Shown in pieces: positions 32,285-44,465 of a stretch of 64,000 nucleotides of DNA. A model generated the notes under the pieces. The model was not told the origin of the DNA. It made no database searches and saw only the letters and a program-made list of their open reading frames with translations. Numbering within the stretch: the first letter of the stretch is position 1; each line of letters starts with the position of its first letter. The position numbers and the translations under genes are program-made. The stretch spans positions 25,096,501 through 25,160,500 of the forward strand of contig NC_071353.1 in NCBI RefSeq assembly GCF_943734655.1. Direction: 5' to 3'. The DNA is from Sabethes cyaneus (lineage: Eukaryota > Arthropoda > Insecta > Diptera > Culicidae).

Positions 32285-32860
32285 CGAACGTGTCGTTGTT
32301 TTATGTAAATTTTGTATCAATGCTTTATCAATTTTTGCAATTTTTTTCTGTGTTATTTTATTTTGAATCAATTTCTGGTATTTTTGTTGGACTGTTATAT
32401 CACATTCTTTTTTATTAGAGTGGTTTGAACCCAGAGGTTTATGCGTCACTTTTATACCACATTTGTATACTTTTTGTACCATTATTGATTTTTCATGATT
32501 TGTCGTTTTGTCTAGTTTTAGCTACATTTCTAAAGTATCTTTAAATTGTTTTTGTGTTTTATCTATCTCATTTTTGTAACGTGTTTTTGTCATTGTTGTC
32601 TTTTTATTTATTTATATTTATTTTATTTTTGTCAGCTTTGGGCCATTTTTGTTTCATAATTGTGTTATGTTTATATCATTTTTATTTTCTAAAATTTTCT
32701 TATTCTTTTAATTATTTTTATTATTTTTGTATCATATTAATTTTATTTTCCTTCTGTTTTTATATCATGTGTCCTTTGTTGTGTTCCTTGTTGGTTTTGT
32801 TATTTTTGTATCAGTTTTGATTTTCTTTTATGTTATTTTATGTAATTTTCTGCCGCCTTT
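32285..32860. repeat. T-rich, strand-asymmetric degenerate minisatellite
   Basis: The top strand is mostly T with recurring TTTTTGTATCA/TTTTTGT words every 12-20 bases. Plus frames here are only poly-aromatic shadows. Confidence 0.65.
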
Positions 32861-32877
32861 CCGTCGTTCTGTTTATT

Positions 32878-33690
32878 TTTGACGTAGGACTACATCTTTG
32901 TTTACTATACTGGGACTGGGTAGCACTTTGTGAAAATGAAAATGGAAGTGTAACATTTGGGGGGGCTGCTATGCAAATGAAACACAAATTTCCTCAAAAC
33001 TCGAGAACTAATCAAGCAAATGGAACCAAATTTGGCAAGTGGGAGTTTCAGAAGGCAGGATTTTTTTTCTATGATGTACTGAGACCTCTTCTTCTAAGAG
33101 GGGAGGCTCCCGTACAAATGAAATACATATTTCCTCAAAATTCTAGAACTAATCAAACAAATTAAATCAAACTTGGAATGTAGGGGTTTCAGAAGGCAAG
33201 ATTTTTTTCTATGGTAAATTGAGACCCCTCCCCTCTTTAGAAGGGGGGGCTCTCATACAAATAATATACTAATTTCCTCATTACTCGAGAACTAATCAAG
33301 CAAATGGAACCAAATTTGGCGTATAGGGGTTTTAGAAGACAAGAATTTTTTCTATGGTATAATGAGACCCATCCGTCTTTTAACAGGGGGGGGGGAAGGA
33401 ATTTTTTCTGTAGTGGATTAGAACCTTTGCTTTCTTTAAGAAGGGGATCCCATACAAATTATATACAACTTATGAACCCCCGTTCACGTATTTTCAAAGC
33501 CACCATTGCATTGCATATTTCGCTCTTCTCTTTTAAACATTCACTTAAGCAATAGCACTCACAGATTCGTATAAACATACATATGCCAGAAATGCAGTTT
33601 ACGTTAGTCTTTGATCTGATGATCTGATATAGTTCTTCGTCACCCTTTCGGACAACCCGTAGGGCTGTGTACCTTGTAGTTTTTGTTTGT
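32878..33690 (+). repeat. GACGTAGGAC family repeat with 110-bp array as cargo
   Basis: It starts TGACGTAGGACTACATCTTT and ends CACCCTTTCGGACAACCCGT followed by ACCTTGTAG, the same ends as 16222-17408. The cargo 32955-33475 is the tandem array also found at 960-1510 (CTCGAGAACTAATCAA, GGAACCAAATTTGGC). Confidence 0.65.
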
Positions 33691-34220
33691 TTTTTGACTA
33701 TTGCAACTGATTGCAACTCAATTCACTTCGACTGCTCTTAAATTTTACAGATATACTAGCTGAATGCTCCCTCTAGCTCGCCCAAGTAACATTTCTAAAG
33801 CCACTTGGTTTCACTTGAATTTCATAAAGGATTTATTGAAGTTTTAATCATTACCTCTGGTTTTATTGTAGTATTGCGCAATAACAAGAATATACGAGTC
33901 CAAATACACTTATGGCTCCTCCTCCTCTTCTATTGGGTACCCTTAGCACTGCGTCCATTATTTTGAACTATTGTGGTACGCCCCGATCTTTTCTTTTACT
34001 GTACGCTCAAGCTTACCTATCACTTATTGAGGAAGTGATAGGCTGGTAGCTGGAGCGAGACGGGTACCAATGAGGGATAACTTGATTTATGAAGCTTTTT
34101 ACCCTGATCGGCGACGCAAACCAGATCTCTCTAAGCTCTAGTAGGCCCTTTTCGAGGTACTGCAGTTTAAAATAAAATATGTGTTTGTCACAAGTGGGCT
34201 GGTTAACGACAATATTTTAT
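33690..34220. other. Spacer, no gene recognised
   Basis: Bases 33785-33875 contain CCCAAGTAACATTTC and TTTATTGTAGTATTG, vaguely like the hairpin MITE at 47.4 kb. A CTATCACTTATTGAGGAAGT / GTGATAG hairpin lies near 34020-34050. Confidence 0.3.
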
Positions 34221-34221
34221 C

Positions 34222-35547
34222 AGTAGGGTAATTTGGGGGAATTTGGACACCCTAAGCAAATCACCTATTATCCCAACATCTATGCATCAAAACTCAAAAA
34301 AGTTGAATCGTATACTGAGATTTACTTGTTTTCTCTTTACCAGCGGAGTTTAACAATTGTATCTAGCTTAGTTTTGCTAAAATAGGTTAAAATAAAAATA
34401 ATGATTTTTTGGCATCCAAATTTTGTTTGGGGTGATATGGACACCCACTGGGGTGAAATGGACAATGTGTAAAAAACGGTTGTTTTTAACGAAATAACAC
34501 ACTGTGGCTCATAGCAGATAACTTAGGAACACATATTAACTAGTAATAGTGTTTCGAGCTCAATTCCGCCTATCTGAGTGGAAGAGCCAGTTCATAAGTT
34601 ATACCAATATCACTTTAGTTTTTTTTGCAAGTAAACAAAATCTTACTTCGAAGAATCTAGATCTTATTTAAAGTCTTATTCGACATTTTTCACATGCAAG
34701 TGCTTCTGCATAAGTTTCTGGTGGCTCAGAGAGGGTGGTCAAACCTAAACCTGAACATATAATGACAGTTCGACATATCGATTGGGATAAAATAGTTACG
34801 ATAACAAAATTAATGTGACATTGCATTTTGCACAACCATAGACATTCAGACATATGAATCTGAGTATGAGGGAAAATGACCAGAGAAATATTTCGTTCAG
34901 CTAGTTCTCAAACACATCGAAACCCAATTATTAAAATCCCTGACTTTTGTTGCGAATGTTCCCTTTGGCGATTGGCGGAATTACAAATACTCTCAAATAC
35001 TCAAAACCCATTCTTGATTGTCTATAATGATCTTTTCGGTGGATTCTTGTTTTAACATCACATGCACATCTTTTTTGTACTTTTACGGTATCTAGAATTA
35101 ATGAGACGGGAGAAATGGTTTAAAATCAACTGGACCATTTCACCCCAAAAAAACTGTCCATTTCACCCCACACAGTATACAACAATATAAATTTAAAAAA
35201 TTAGACTTATTTTTATACAATCTAGCTATAATTTTCTATCAAACAGTTTCTCTTATGTAGCCAAACAGAACTGCACTGCACAATAATTTGAAAAGTTTGT
35301 TAAATCACAGGAAAAACCTTAAAACCTAGAGCATCAAAATTACATTTGGTGTCGTTTTAGGCAGTTGTTTTGTTTATATTTGGCAACACCTGTCAAAGTT
35401 AAGCCCAATTTTTTTACGTTAATAATGGTCTAAGAAGATAAGGAAGAGGCTGAGAATAATGTGAATGCAGAGAAACTGCTACTTTCCGAGATAAAGCACC
35501 TGTCCATTTTACCCCAGGTGTCCAAATCACCCCAAACGACCCTACTT
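34222..35547. mobile_element. 1.3 kb TIR element, second family member
   Basis: The left end AGTAGGGTAATTTGGGG and the right end, inverted, AGTAGGGTCGTTTGGGG, are each followed by ATTTGGACACC. Subterminal GGGGTGAAATGGACA words are inverted in the two halves. If TA is the target site it lies inside the AGTAGGG run. The interior shows no transposase. Confidence 0.65.
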
Positions 35548-35599
35548 AAACAAAATCGACAAACAGCAAAAAACTTAAGAAAAAGACTAGCTTGCTTTG

Positions 35600-36017
35600 A
35601 CCCGAAGTCTGGCGTACAGTACTTACCACTGGTAAGTTACCAACGTTACCTTGGTAACTACCAGACACTACCGCTGCCGACACAGTGTGACATGATTAGG
35701 TTTACTTCTGTTGCGTACAATACGTATTGCATACAACGGTGTCTTTTTCGCAAGCAATATCTTGAAGATGTCGTAACTTTCATACAATAGTGATCAACTT
35801 TCATCATATATTGTCCTAACATTTTGAAGCAGTGACAATAGGTCGTATGAATAAAAGAGTTAGAGCTAATGCTCCCATACGATTTAAACGGGAAAAAGCA
35901 AAGTAAAAGCGTTCGTGATTTTTGATTCCTTGATAATGTCTATGTAGGAATATTTCCAAATAGCCGAAAACATCAGTTAAGGTGTGATAAAACGGGTGTT
36001 CAATATATAAACCGAAA
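35600..36017. other. Spacer with a small palindromic hairpin
   Basis: 35605-35670 is palindromic (TCTGG .. GGTAAGTTACCAACGTTACC .. CCAGA). The rest is AT-rich without features. Confidence 0.4.
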
Positions 36018-36450
36018 CCGAAAATTTGGCCTTCGTTTCCCTTTCTGCTGTAGGTTTCAATAGAAATCTCAAATCAAAGGTGTCAGATTCGCCTAACTGC
36101 TAATGGTAATCACAAACCTGCCCATCAGGTCTGCGTGCGTATGGCAGCTAGCCGCCAAATTTGATGCCAATTTGAATTTATCGAAAACCATAGTTATGGG
36201 TAATTTTGTTTGATTAATTTCCTATTGATCCCCCATAAGTGAGAGTGTCGAAAGGTTTGACACTCTAGTATTACTGTAGTACAGATCGAACCCCGATCAC
36301 CACATCAATAAGGCAAATTGAAATATAACAGCAATAGTAAAACTCATTTCATTTCACAATCTAATTTAGCAGGATGTTTGCCTCTATACTGCTCGGAAGT
36401 GATATTGATTAATGCCGCTTGTGCTTCGCTTGGCAATGAATTATATATTC
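36018..36450 (+). repeat. 430-bp dispersed repeat, copy 2
   Basis: Direct copy of 31835-32265, 4.2 kb away, with several small insertions. Confidence 0.75.
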
Positions 36451-38820
36451 CGACTGAAATGGAATCTAAGTGGAAATTGAAAGTAGGCCCAGGAAAAAGG
36501 GGTGGCTCCGGAATGACAATTTAATATCTAAAGGACTTTAACCAAAACTGACCAAAAGTGAAATTTTGTCAAAAAAAAAAAAAATTAATAATAGAAAAGG
36601 AAAAGTTTTATCTTTCTCTATTATAAATACTGTGAGGCTTAGTAAAAGAATATTTTTGATTTGAGGCTCATCTGAATAAATCTGAAAAATATTAAAGATA
36701 TGAAAACTGTTGGAAACTAAGCATGTTCTAGTCACTGAATATTAAATATTAAATAACTTGCTTCGCGACCGAAACGCGCCTCGTTAAAATAACATGTTAA
36801 AGAACACGTCTGCCAGCAAAAAAGAAAACATTTTTTTAATATCCAAAACATAAAAAAGCTTATTGAACATGAAATGAAATGTTGTTTCCCGATAAAAACC
36901 CATTTATACTGCTGAAAATTTCCATTCACTTCATTAGAACCATCCATTCACTTCAACAACAACAACATAGGCTGGGGGCGAGAGCGGGCGAGGGGTGGAA
37001 CAGTAGAACGATTGCCCCTCTGCCGCCGTCAGAAAGATCATGGATTCGTTGACTGTAACAAACAGAAACCTCTAACTTTTCCCATCCGGAAAATTTATCA
37101 AAGTAACTGGCAGCAGCTAAATTTCCTCGCAAAAATTGTCATTGGATAGTCGGCCCCCGGAGCATCAACAAGCGGACTGATGGTCCGCTGCCTCATGCTG
37201 TCACTGTCCCGTCCTGACCCTGCTTCGCCCACCAGCGTGTGCCGGCCATTTCCACGAATTAATTATCTGCGGATCGAATCGGCCATGTCGGGACGCAATT
37301 TTCTCTCGTTAGCTTTTTAACTTTCGCCAGGGGACCGTGGAAAGTGGGTCGCTACTGTTTGGGACGATTTCGGGGAAATATTTCGGCGACGAATTTCGGT
37401 TGCTGTCTACTTTTGCGTGTTTCAATCATGATGCCGGGGGCGGGAGGGGAGAAAACTTGCCCGCTTTTCTCTGTTATTACGGTGGGGGAAGCTTGATAAT
37501 GATTCCGCTTACCAGTATGGTAGAAAGTAATTGGAAAATATTTCTCGATTATGGTCTATTCTTGTTTGCTTTTGTACTTTTGCAGAACCCTAAACTGTTG
37601 GTTGTGGTTGGTTTCTAATCCATTTTATTTAAAAAGCTCCTTGATCTTTAATTAGTTATGTTGTTCTGTCATTCAATACCGTGAGTTCAAAGCAAAGTCT
37701 CGGCTACTGCAGTTTCAATCGATTGAATCTTTTCAAGTGCCATATACTGAGCTCTCCATTTACCGTATCACCAAACCATGCTCATCGAGAAGCTGTAAAT
37801 TGGAGCAAATATCGGTACTTCAAAAATGCATCAAATTGAATTCAGTTTCAAGTGGAAAACACATTTATCATTAAAGGATACGCTCTTTATCGCTGCAATA
37901 ACTTCAAATAAGGAGAAAAGTCAATTTCAAGGGTGCCTGACTCGAGTTTCTGAAATTTATTTTGCATCGTTTCATTTTCACTTCGTAATGCACATCGTTT
38001 TAATACAATCCAATCTGCTGGCAGTTTCGAAAGTGTAATTAAATCTATTCTTGTTGCTAGCTGGCCAGCAGGCAGTCAGGCAGTGGAGCGCTCTGGGACG
38101 AGGTAGGTAGTACTCTATTAAAACTCAGTGTATTGTTTCAACACTGTCCGCAGGGAGGTCCGGTCCGGTCCGGTGGCGATGGTGGAATCGTTGGCGACAA
38201 TAAGTTGCCAACGAAATTCTTTAGCGGTTCAACGGTGTGCAAGAAAAGTTTCACTAAACTAATTTCGCCGCAGTTTAAATTACATGTAATTTTGCAAGTT
38301 TCCGTCATCTATCCTTAGCCGAAACTATACACTGAAAGTGTGCCGCAGCCCGGGGTGATTATAGTCGCGTCCGTCGCAAGTTTTAAGTAAGTGGAAATCA
38401 GGTTAACTGGGAAGTTTTAACTCTATTGGTACAATAAACTGTATGCTTGTTGTCCGGTTGTTAACAATACATGATATTCTGACAGTTATTTTGCAATTCA
38501 GTGAGGTTTATTAAAGAGTCGTAGTGGACGTTCATTATATTAAACCGGATTAAGGTGAAATTAGCAGTCATCGATTCTGCCAAATTCAAAAGCAGTTTTT
38601 TTGTTTGAAACAAAAGTTCTATTCATGAAAATATATTCGATGCGTTCAGATTGGCAAGAAGAATGCAGTATTTACATTTTTACAAACAGAATCCCGTTTT
38701 TGAGCCCAAAAACTGCTTCCGAAATTGAGCTCTCCGACGAAAAGTTAATGACTGCTAATTTCCCGTTAAGTAGATGGATTTCTATTTTTCTCTAAAAGTA
38801 AAAAAAAGTTCGAGTTCAAT
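36450..38820. other. Low-repeat island, no gene recognised
   Basis: An AT-rich start is followed from about 36960 by GC-richer, apparently single-copy DNA with a CAACAACAAC tract (36955-36968) and CCGGTCCGGTCCGGT (38160). Frames up to 93 codons have no domain. Possible host noncoding DNA. Confidence 0.35.
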
Positions 38821-38824
38821 ACTT

Positions 38825-38905
38825 TCAATGGTTGCTTTTGGAAATAATTTAACAAAATCGAGAACAAAACAACAGCTGTCCTGTTACCTTACAAAAATCA
38901 AAGAT
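38825..38905 (+). repeat. Copy of the 15250-15330 repeat
   Basis: TTTTGGAAATAATTTAACAA through TGTTACCTTACAAAAATCAA matches the composite family at 15.25 kb. It abuts the 3' end of RTE copy 3. Confidence 0.65.
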
Positions 38906-40080
38906 TGTAGTGATGTCGAAGTCGGCTGCGAAGGCCACGAGTCGGCTACTCTTGCTGAATACCGTTCCTCTCGTTTCGATGCCTGCTCGCCGAATCACAC
39001 CTTCAATAACGATGTTGAATAACATACAGGACAGTCCATTCCCTTGCCGTAACCTTCTGCGCGATTCGAAAGGACTTCAGAGTGCCCTCGAAACATGCAC
39101 CTAGCACATCACTTGCTCCAGTGTAGATTTGATCAACAACTGCATTAGTTTGTTCGGAGAATCGTTCTTGTGCATTATCAGCCATAGCTGTTCGCGCTCG
39201 ACTGTAGCATATGCTGCCTTGAAATCCACGAAAATATGATGCATGACCCGTTGTGCTCTGGACATTTCTGGAGAATTTATCGGAGAGTGAAAATCTAATC
39301 CATAGTAGTGCGGGCCTCCATAAAGCCCGCCAGATACTGCCCTTCGAATTCTCTCGCTATTGTGCTATTGCTGTTATCGTTTGTAGGCACTCCTGGGTTA
39401 ACTTCTGATCCGTCTCTGCGTGTTATATCCCAATTGAGATGCCCATCAAAAAACTGTTGCTACCTGTCGACTACCTCGCGTTTATTTGTGATTTGTGGTT
39501 TTCTACCTCGTTTCTACACATATTGGGTTCCAGCGTATATCCTTTACGAGATTGGTTCACCCTCTCATAGAACTTGCGCGTCTCATAATCCCGGAATAGT
39601 TGTTTTAGCTCCTCCCGATCTCTGTGCTCCTTCTGGCGCTTTTTCCTCTTCAGGATCGTGGTCAACTTATTCCACGTTGGTCGATACCTGGGCAAATTCT
39701 CTCGCGTGACAATGCTTAGATAGTTTTTACAAGCTTTTTTTTTGCTCTTCATCGCTGGTTGGCATTCCCCGTCAAACCAATGATTTCGTGACGTTTGTTC
39801 ACTCCGGCTGCAGCCTAATTGACGGACGACCGTGACCTGCTCCATCCATCTTCGAGGGCCGAAGCACCTAGCTCCGCAGAGGAAGGTAGAGCTTCAACCG
39901 ATAGGCGCGAGTAGTCCTCGGCAACTCGCTGGTTGCCTGATTGCCGAATGTTTAACCGAGAAGGGCGGCTTTATCGCGAGGTATATACCGTCGATAGTTT
40001 TGATCGATGAGAGTATGGTCGATTTGGTTTAATGTTCCTTGATCAGTCGACCTCCAGGTGGTTTTGTGAATATGTGTGGA
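38906..40080 (-). pseudogene. RTE endonuclease end, linker and RT fragments
   Basis: From 40080 downward the minus strand reads HIFTKTTWRSTDQ and QIDHTLID (endonuclease). After a deletion come the frame 39845-39471 with NHWFDGECQPAMKSKKKACK, RDREELKQLF and FYERVNQSRKGYT, then HHIFVDFKAAYATVEREQLW (motif A; the A-Y-D of family members is A-Y-A). After another shift come GLSCMLFNIVIEGVIRRAGI and, at about 38937-38910, AFAADFDIT where family members have FADDIDI. The disrupted catalytic motifs make it inactive. Confidence 0.8.
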
Positions 40081-40209
40081 TAGTGATGTCCGATTTTCTC
40101 AGTTAATCGATTAACGAGTAATCGAATATTTTTTTATCAATTGTTATTCGACACGATTAATCGTCTGTGATTAATCGGGTAATCGACGAAACTTCGATTA
40201 CTCGTTGTG

Positions 40210-40294
40210 TATACTGCCGCTACTCGCATGACAGTCCCATTTATATAGGAAACTCCATAGAAAATGGGACTGTTATGTGAGTAGCGGCAGTATA
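40210..40294. mobile_element. 81-bp hairpin MITE, TA target site
   Basis: The element (40212-40292) is flanked by TA. The left arm TACTGCCGCTACTCGC, then ACAGTCCCATTT, is inverted at the right. The arms are about 32 bp with a 17-base loop. TA duplication suggests a Tc1/mariner-type helper. Confidence 0.7.
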
Positions 40295-41117
40295 GGTGAT
40301 GGATAAAGCGTAGTAAAAATCGAACCCGTTGCATTGTCACTCTCTTGCTGTTGATAGATTTGGGATTGCTGACGGCAGATGGTTTCCAGTATTTTTAGAT
40401 AAAAATTCATTGAAATCCTGGTTTTTATTTGTAAAATTATTTTCAATGAAAATAACTTTTTATCTGTATGTTGGATAACTCATCCAACAAAGCTGGTGCC
40501 ACCAACTTGGGGGTGTATTATTTGGAACTCTAAATCAACAAAGTCCGTTGTGGGAGAATTTCACTGACCTACTTACGTCTTGTATTACGTGCGCTATTGC
40601 TTTATTGGATAGCAACAGCTTATAAGTATCGTTCAAGCTTGAAAATGGTATCCTCGCTTTAGTTATTACTGACCTGTCCTGTAAAAACAAGTTGTATCTG
40701 TAAACTGAGAAGCAGTTTAGTATGCGGTAGTTGTCGAAATGAATTTTCAAACAAGCTTTGGCTCAAATCAAATACAGCAATGATTCGCTTGCTTAAGGAT
40801 TTGTTAATTGGACGGTTCGTTAGTCGAAAAATGAACTATGGGCTATCTCCAACCAAAAAGCAAAACACATCCACATGTACGCGTACCCGTGTGACTATGA
40901 GAATGAAAATTAAGTTATTTCAAATAATAGCACAGAAACCGGAAACCAGCGGGACCAACCAACAGAACTAATATTTTAAAAATGATTCACGATGACAAAT
41001 GTAAAAAGAGATATTTGAACCTTTTCGTTCTCATGCGAAATCCCACGCATGCGAATTCGATTAGTCTCTGTTTGCCTTGCCAAAGAGAGTTTTAAGATTG
41101 TTCGCACTTCACCTAAG

Positions 41118-41292
41118 GGCCAAATACCCCATCGGCAGGCAACCATGTTTTCGCTACCAACATCTCGTGTGTGCGAAAATGAGATAGCATGTCAGCACTG
41201 CGTTTCACTCAACTGCGAACAGTCTGATTTGGGCCCGCTGTCAAATTTTGAGCCCAGGACATGCTGTCGCTGACGTTCACTGCATCTCGTTA
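41118..41292 (+). repeat. 175-bp module shared with 60085-60262
   Basis: GCAACCATGTTTTCGCTACC through GATAGCATGTCAGCACTGCG to CATGCTGTCGCTGACGTTCA matches the reverse complement of 60085-60262. It is present in two unrelated hosts, so it is itself mobile or was captured. Confidence 0.75.
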
Positions 41293-41299
41293 TAGAGAG

Positions 41300-41435
41300 G
41301 AGGGGGGGGGGGGGGGTTAAACAGAATGCTGCGTCTCAGCGCGTCCGCCTGCGTTATTCTGACAGTTTTCCAATAGGTTTACTGTCAAATTGACACTGAC
41401 GGGTGCGTTGATGCAGCATTCTGTTTGGGCCTTTA
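41300..41435. repeat. Poly-G run and CAGAATGCTGC inverted repeat
   Basis: A run of about 17 G (41300-41318) is followed by CAGAATGCTGCGTC. This is matched inverted by GATGCAGCATTCTG at about 41412-41425, a possible small MITE of about 110 bp. Confidence 0.55.
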
Positions 41436-42439
41436 CACGGAATCTCTATGCCGAGTTGTCAAGACCGTCAAAAGTTGCTTGAAAACGGTGAAAACACAAA
41501 CAGAAATATTTCTTTCTCTTTTTTTCTCACACATAAAAGATATCATGGATAAACCTTTGCACGGTGCCTAACCTCAACTCTGGTTTGACGTTTTTGTGTG
41601 TTTTGTTTTGATTCCCTTTGTAACCTAATTTTATTGCTAGTGGGTTTATTACTTGTAATTGGTACCACTTGTTTGCGGAAACCGGAAATACTCGACTTTT
41701 CCGAAGCAGGAAAATGATAACAGTTCTGTACAACATATATTTTTGCCCTTTTTGCAGTTTTTTGCTTCTGAGTCTTACGAATAAGTAATCAAAACAAACC
41801 CCACAACACTGTCAAACCTGGGAGGAAAATACGCACAGACATCTGCGTGCAATGCTTTATATTATGACATGGCAATCCGTCAAAAAAAGTAAAAGAGACC
41901 GTTCACTGCTGGCAAGGCTGGCTGGCAACGAATATTTAATTTGCGAATTGCGACTACGATGGTAAGGTGCTGCCACTTGGATAAGTTTAGTCTATGAATG
42001 AAGCAAAAGCAAGATAGGAATTTCTTAAAGAGTGCGAGAAACAGAAAGATCTTAAAGCATTCTTCTCTCACACTCACAAGCATGCACAAAAATCTGAAGA
42101 TCTGACATCGCTGATGGCCAGTTCCATGAGGGTAAAAGAGAACGTGTATAGCTTCGAAGTCACGACAAGTTTAATTTAAGCTTTCCGTTAAAATTACCAT
42201 GTGGGCTTCACGTCATTTTGAGTTCAGCAAGCATAAACCTCAAAAAGCAGTATTCGTGTCAGTAATCGATGCGACTGTAATCGATTAGTTCGATTATGTG
42301 TTAGGCGTTATTCGATTAGAAATTATTCGATTATTCCATGCTGTAATCGATTACTCGATTAATCGAGCGATTACCGGACATCACTATGTGTGGATCTTTA
42401 TGGATTCTTGTTCATATCTTCGAATATCAATTTGACCAA

Positions 42440-42700
42440 GGTTTTTTCATCGAAAATAAGCTTAGACCTGTTGTTGAGACAAGGAGACTTGGTTACGTTT
42501 TCTGACCCACTTCACCAACACAGACATCAAATTGGTCTGGGGTTTAATCGTCGTAAGTATAAAACCTTCAACCTGGTGGGACGAGGAGACTTTGCCACTT
42601 TTTCTGACGTACTTCTCAAGCACAGACATCAAATTGGGCTAGGTTTAATTGCCGTAAAGAATATTCGTCCGGTTGGGACGAGGAGACTCCTATATCCTTT
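42440..42700 (+). repeat. Tandem array of the 118-bp family
   Basis: Two full units with CACAGACATCAAATTGG and GGTTTAATYG follow the RTE remnant. They are followed by a tail (TTGGTGTATTCAATTGAC) shared with 48150 and 62630. Confidence 0.75.
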
Positions 42701-44060
42701 TATCTAAAAGGAAAGTAATTAATATCACAGTAGACAATTGGTGTATTCAATTGACTTCCCTGCCTGTGAAGCAAGGAAATCACGAAGAAAATATTATTTT
42801 TGATAGGAGGGATTGTATATTGCCCAAAATATTAGTTTTGTTTAGATAAAATCTGGAAATCTATTCCGTTCCATTGTATAAATGGGCTCTATCTAAAAAT
42901 TTCTGAAAACAAGATGTCAGGCCATGTACAGTTAGGTTGTCTGTGAAATTCGGTGCCAACTTTTCAAAAAGACGTAACTGGAACTATGTAAGCAAACCTA
43001 AAACTCTAAAGTGGTCGAGATAATTATGAACGAAGCTTTGTTCGCTAGGTGTAAACACTATATCTCCTCAGATTTAGTGGTGCCAGGTTTTGCTGAAAAA
43101 AAATCCGCAGCTTTACCATTTGTGTTTTTATTACAGAAGATTTAATTTATAATTTATAAGTTATAATTTCGGTTTAAATTAAGAGAGGCAAATTTAATCG
43201 ACTTTCGATCAAATTTTTGGTTTAGCTGAAAGCTTAATCGGCATTTTGCTTCATCCTTCATCTTCATCCAACAAACCTTCAAGTTAATATAATGCGCAAT
43301 GAATAGCTTAAAATAACTTCGGTGTGTATTGTTTTCTGATTAGAATAGACACACCAGTAATAGTGGTAAAAATATGTGTGTCATTATTTTCAACTATTTT
43401 GTAATTATTTACCAATGTCAAATACTTTATAACTATTATCTAGAAATACGTCTACAATTTGGTCAACTTAAAATACTTCTAAAACTTATAATAACAATAA
43501 CTTGTTATTAATTTAGTTTAAGAATCAAAACTCTAACTCTACTACTGGAACAACTTTAGTATCCAGGTTCCAGTAATAGTAGCAAGACGCGATCAAAAGT
43601 TTTGTAGTAAAATTCGTCACTCATCTAAAAAATAATTCGAAGTTATTGGTAGACTAGTACGTCTTAATCACATGAATTAGAAAATGAAGAATTCACACAA
43701 TTATGAACAAAAATTGAAACTCCACCATTACTGGAACATTTTTCTCTATTACAGGAACATTACCAATATTATTGATGCAAGGCATGTTTCTATGAGGTAC
43801 ATGCATACGAGATTCTAAGCTTCTAGATTCCTTCCCCCTTACTAACGAAAATATTGGCAACGCTGTCATGCGAAGTCGTCCTAAACATTGGCAGCATCGC
43901 TCGCACATCGTTCCTCTTTCGGTGACAGGCGCTAGGACAGGTAAGACGTATTTTGTGTGCAAAGCAGTTTCCCGCGTCAAGTAATTCTCCGGAGCGTTGT
44001 GTAATGGCGTCTGGTACATCACGCTCAGATATCCGTGTATTCACAGTTTCTAAATTTTCT
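42700..44060. other. AT-rich spacer, no gene recognised
   Basis: A hairpin CTACTACTGGAAC..GTTCCAGTAATAG lies at 43547-43585 with further GGAAC-type words to 43760. Minus frames of 82-109 codons at 43693-44071 overlap each other and lack domains. Confidence 0.4.
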
Positions 44061-44305
44061 AGGTTGTCCATATATTTTTTTATTGAAATGCCTACTTGTC
44101 TTCATTTCTTCCGTCATTTCGTCATTCTATCGTCGTCTTTTCGTCATCTTATTGTTGTCTATTCGTCATATCACCGTTGCATTTTTGTCTTTCCTTCTCG
44201 TATTCCTCGTCTCTTTGTCATCTCTCTGTCGTATTTTAGCTGCCGTAATCGTAATCTCATCGTTTTTAGACGACTGTTTTTGGCATTTTTTAAAGTTTGT
44301 TTTTA
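44060..44305. repeat. Pyrimidine-rich degenerate TTTCGTC minisatellite, left part
   Basis: TCGTCATTTTGTC-like words recur about every 12-14 bases on the top strand. The same asymmetry continues at 45490-45650 on the other side of the foldback and resembles bases 1-25. Confidence 0.55.
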
Positions 44306-44465
44306 GCTGCTTCTTGACCCAACTTGTGACTTTAGCCTTTGACCTTGAAATGCGGTCAGGCATTAATATTTTTTTTGGAAACGATGGTTCTACAATTGAT
44401 GGAGGGACGGTAGTGGAAAGTAATGAAAATTGGGAATGGAGGGGAAAGAGTGGAAAGGAAGGAGG

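Larger units (their letters stand above)
40073..42394. mobile_element. Non-autonomous hAT element with 8-bp TSD
   Basis: The element (40081-42386, 2306 bp) is flanked by TGTGTGGA at 40073-40080 and 42387-42394. The TIRs begin TAGTGATGTCCG at both ends, and both subterminal 100-150 bases are crowded with AATCGATTA/TAATCG words, probable transposase-binding sites. The 8-bp duplication and the TAGNG start are diagnostic of hAT. No transposase-like ORF is present (frames at most 82 codons), so movement would need a helper. The interior holds other repeats: an 81-bp hairpin MITE (40212), a 175-bp module shared with 60.1 kb and an inverted repeat at 41.3 kb. Confidence 0.9.
38906..42460 (-). mobile_element. 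RTE-clade LINE relic, copy 3, split by hAT
   Basis: Minus-strand RTE. Its endonuclease part starts beyond 42387, is interrupted by the hAT at 40081-42386, and continues in 40080-38906 through linker and RT. Removing the hAT and one TSD gives a continuous reading RSTHIFTKTTWRSTDQGTLN-QIDHTLID. Several deletions and frameshifts are present. Confidence 0.85.

Noticed and set aside
31835..36450. LTR pair of one retrotransposon
   Set aside because: No TG..CA ends, no flanking 4-6 bp duplication, no primer-binding site and the two copies are well diverged.
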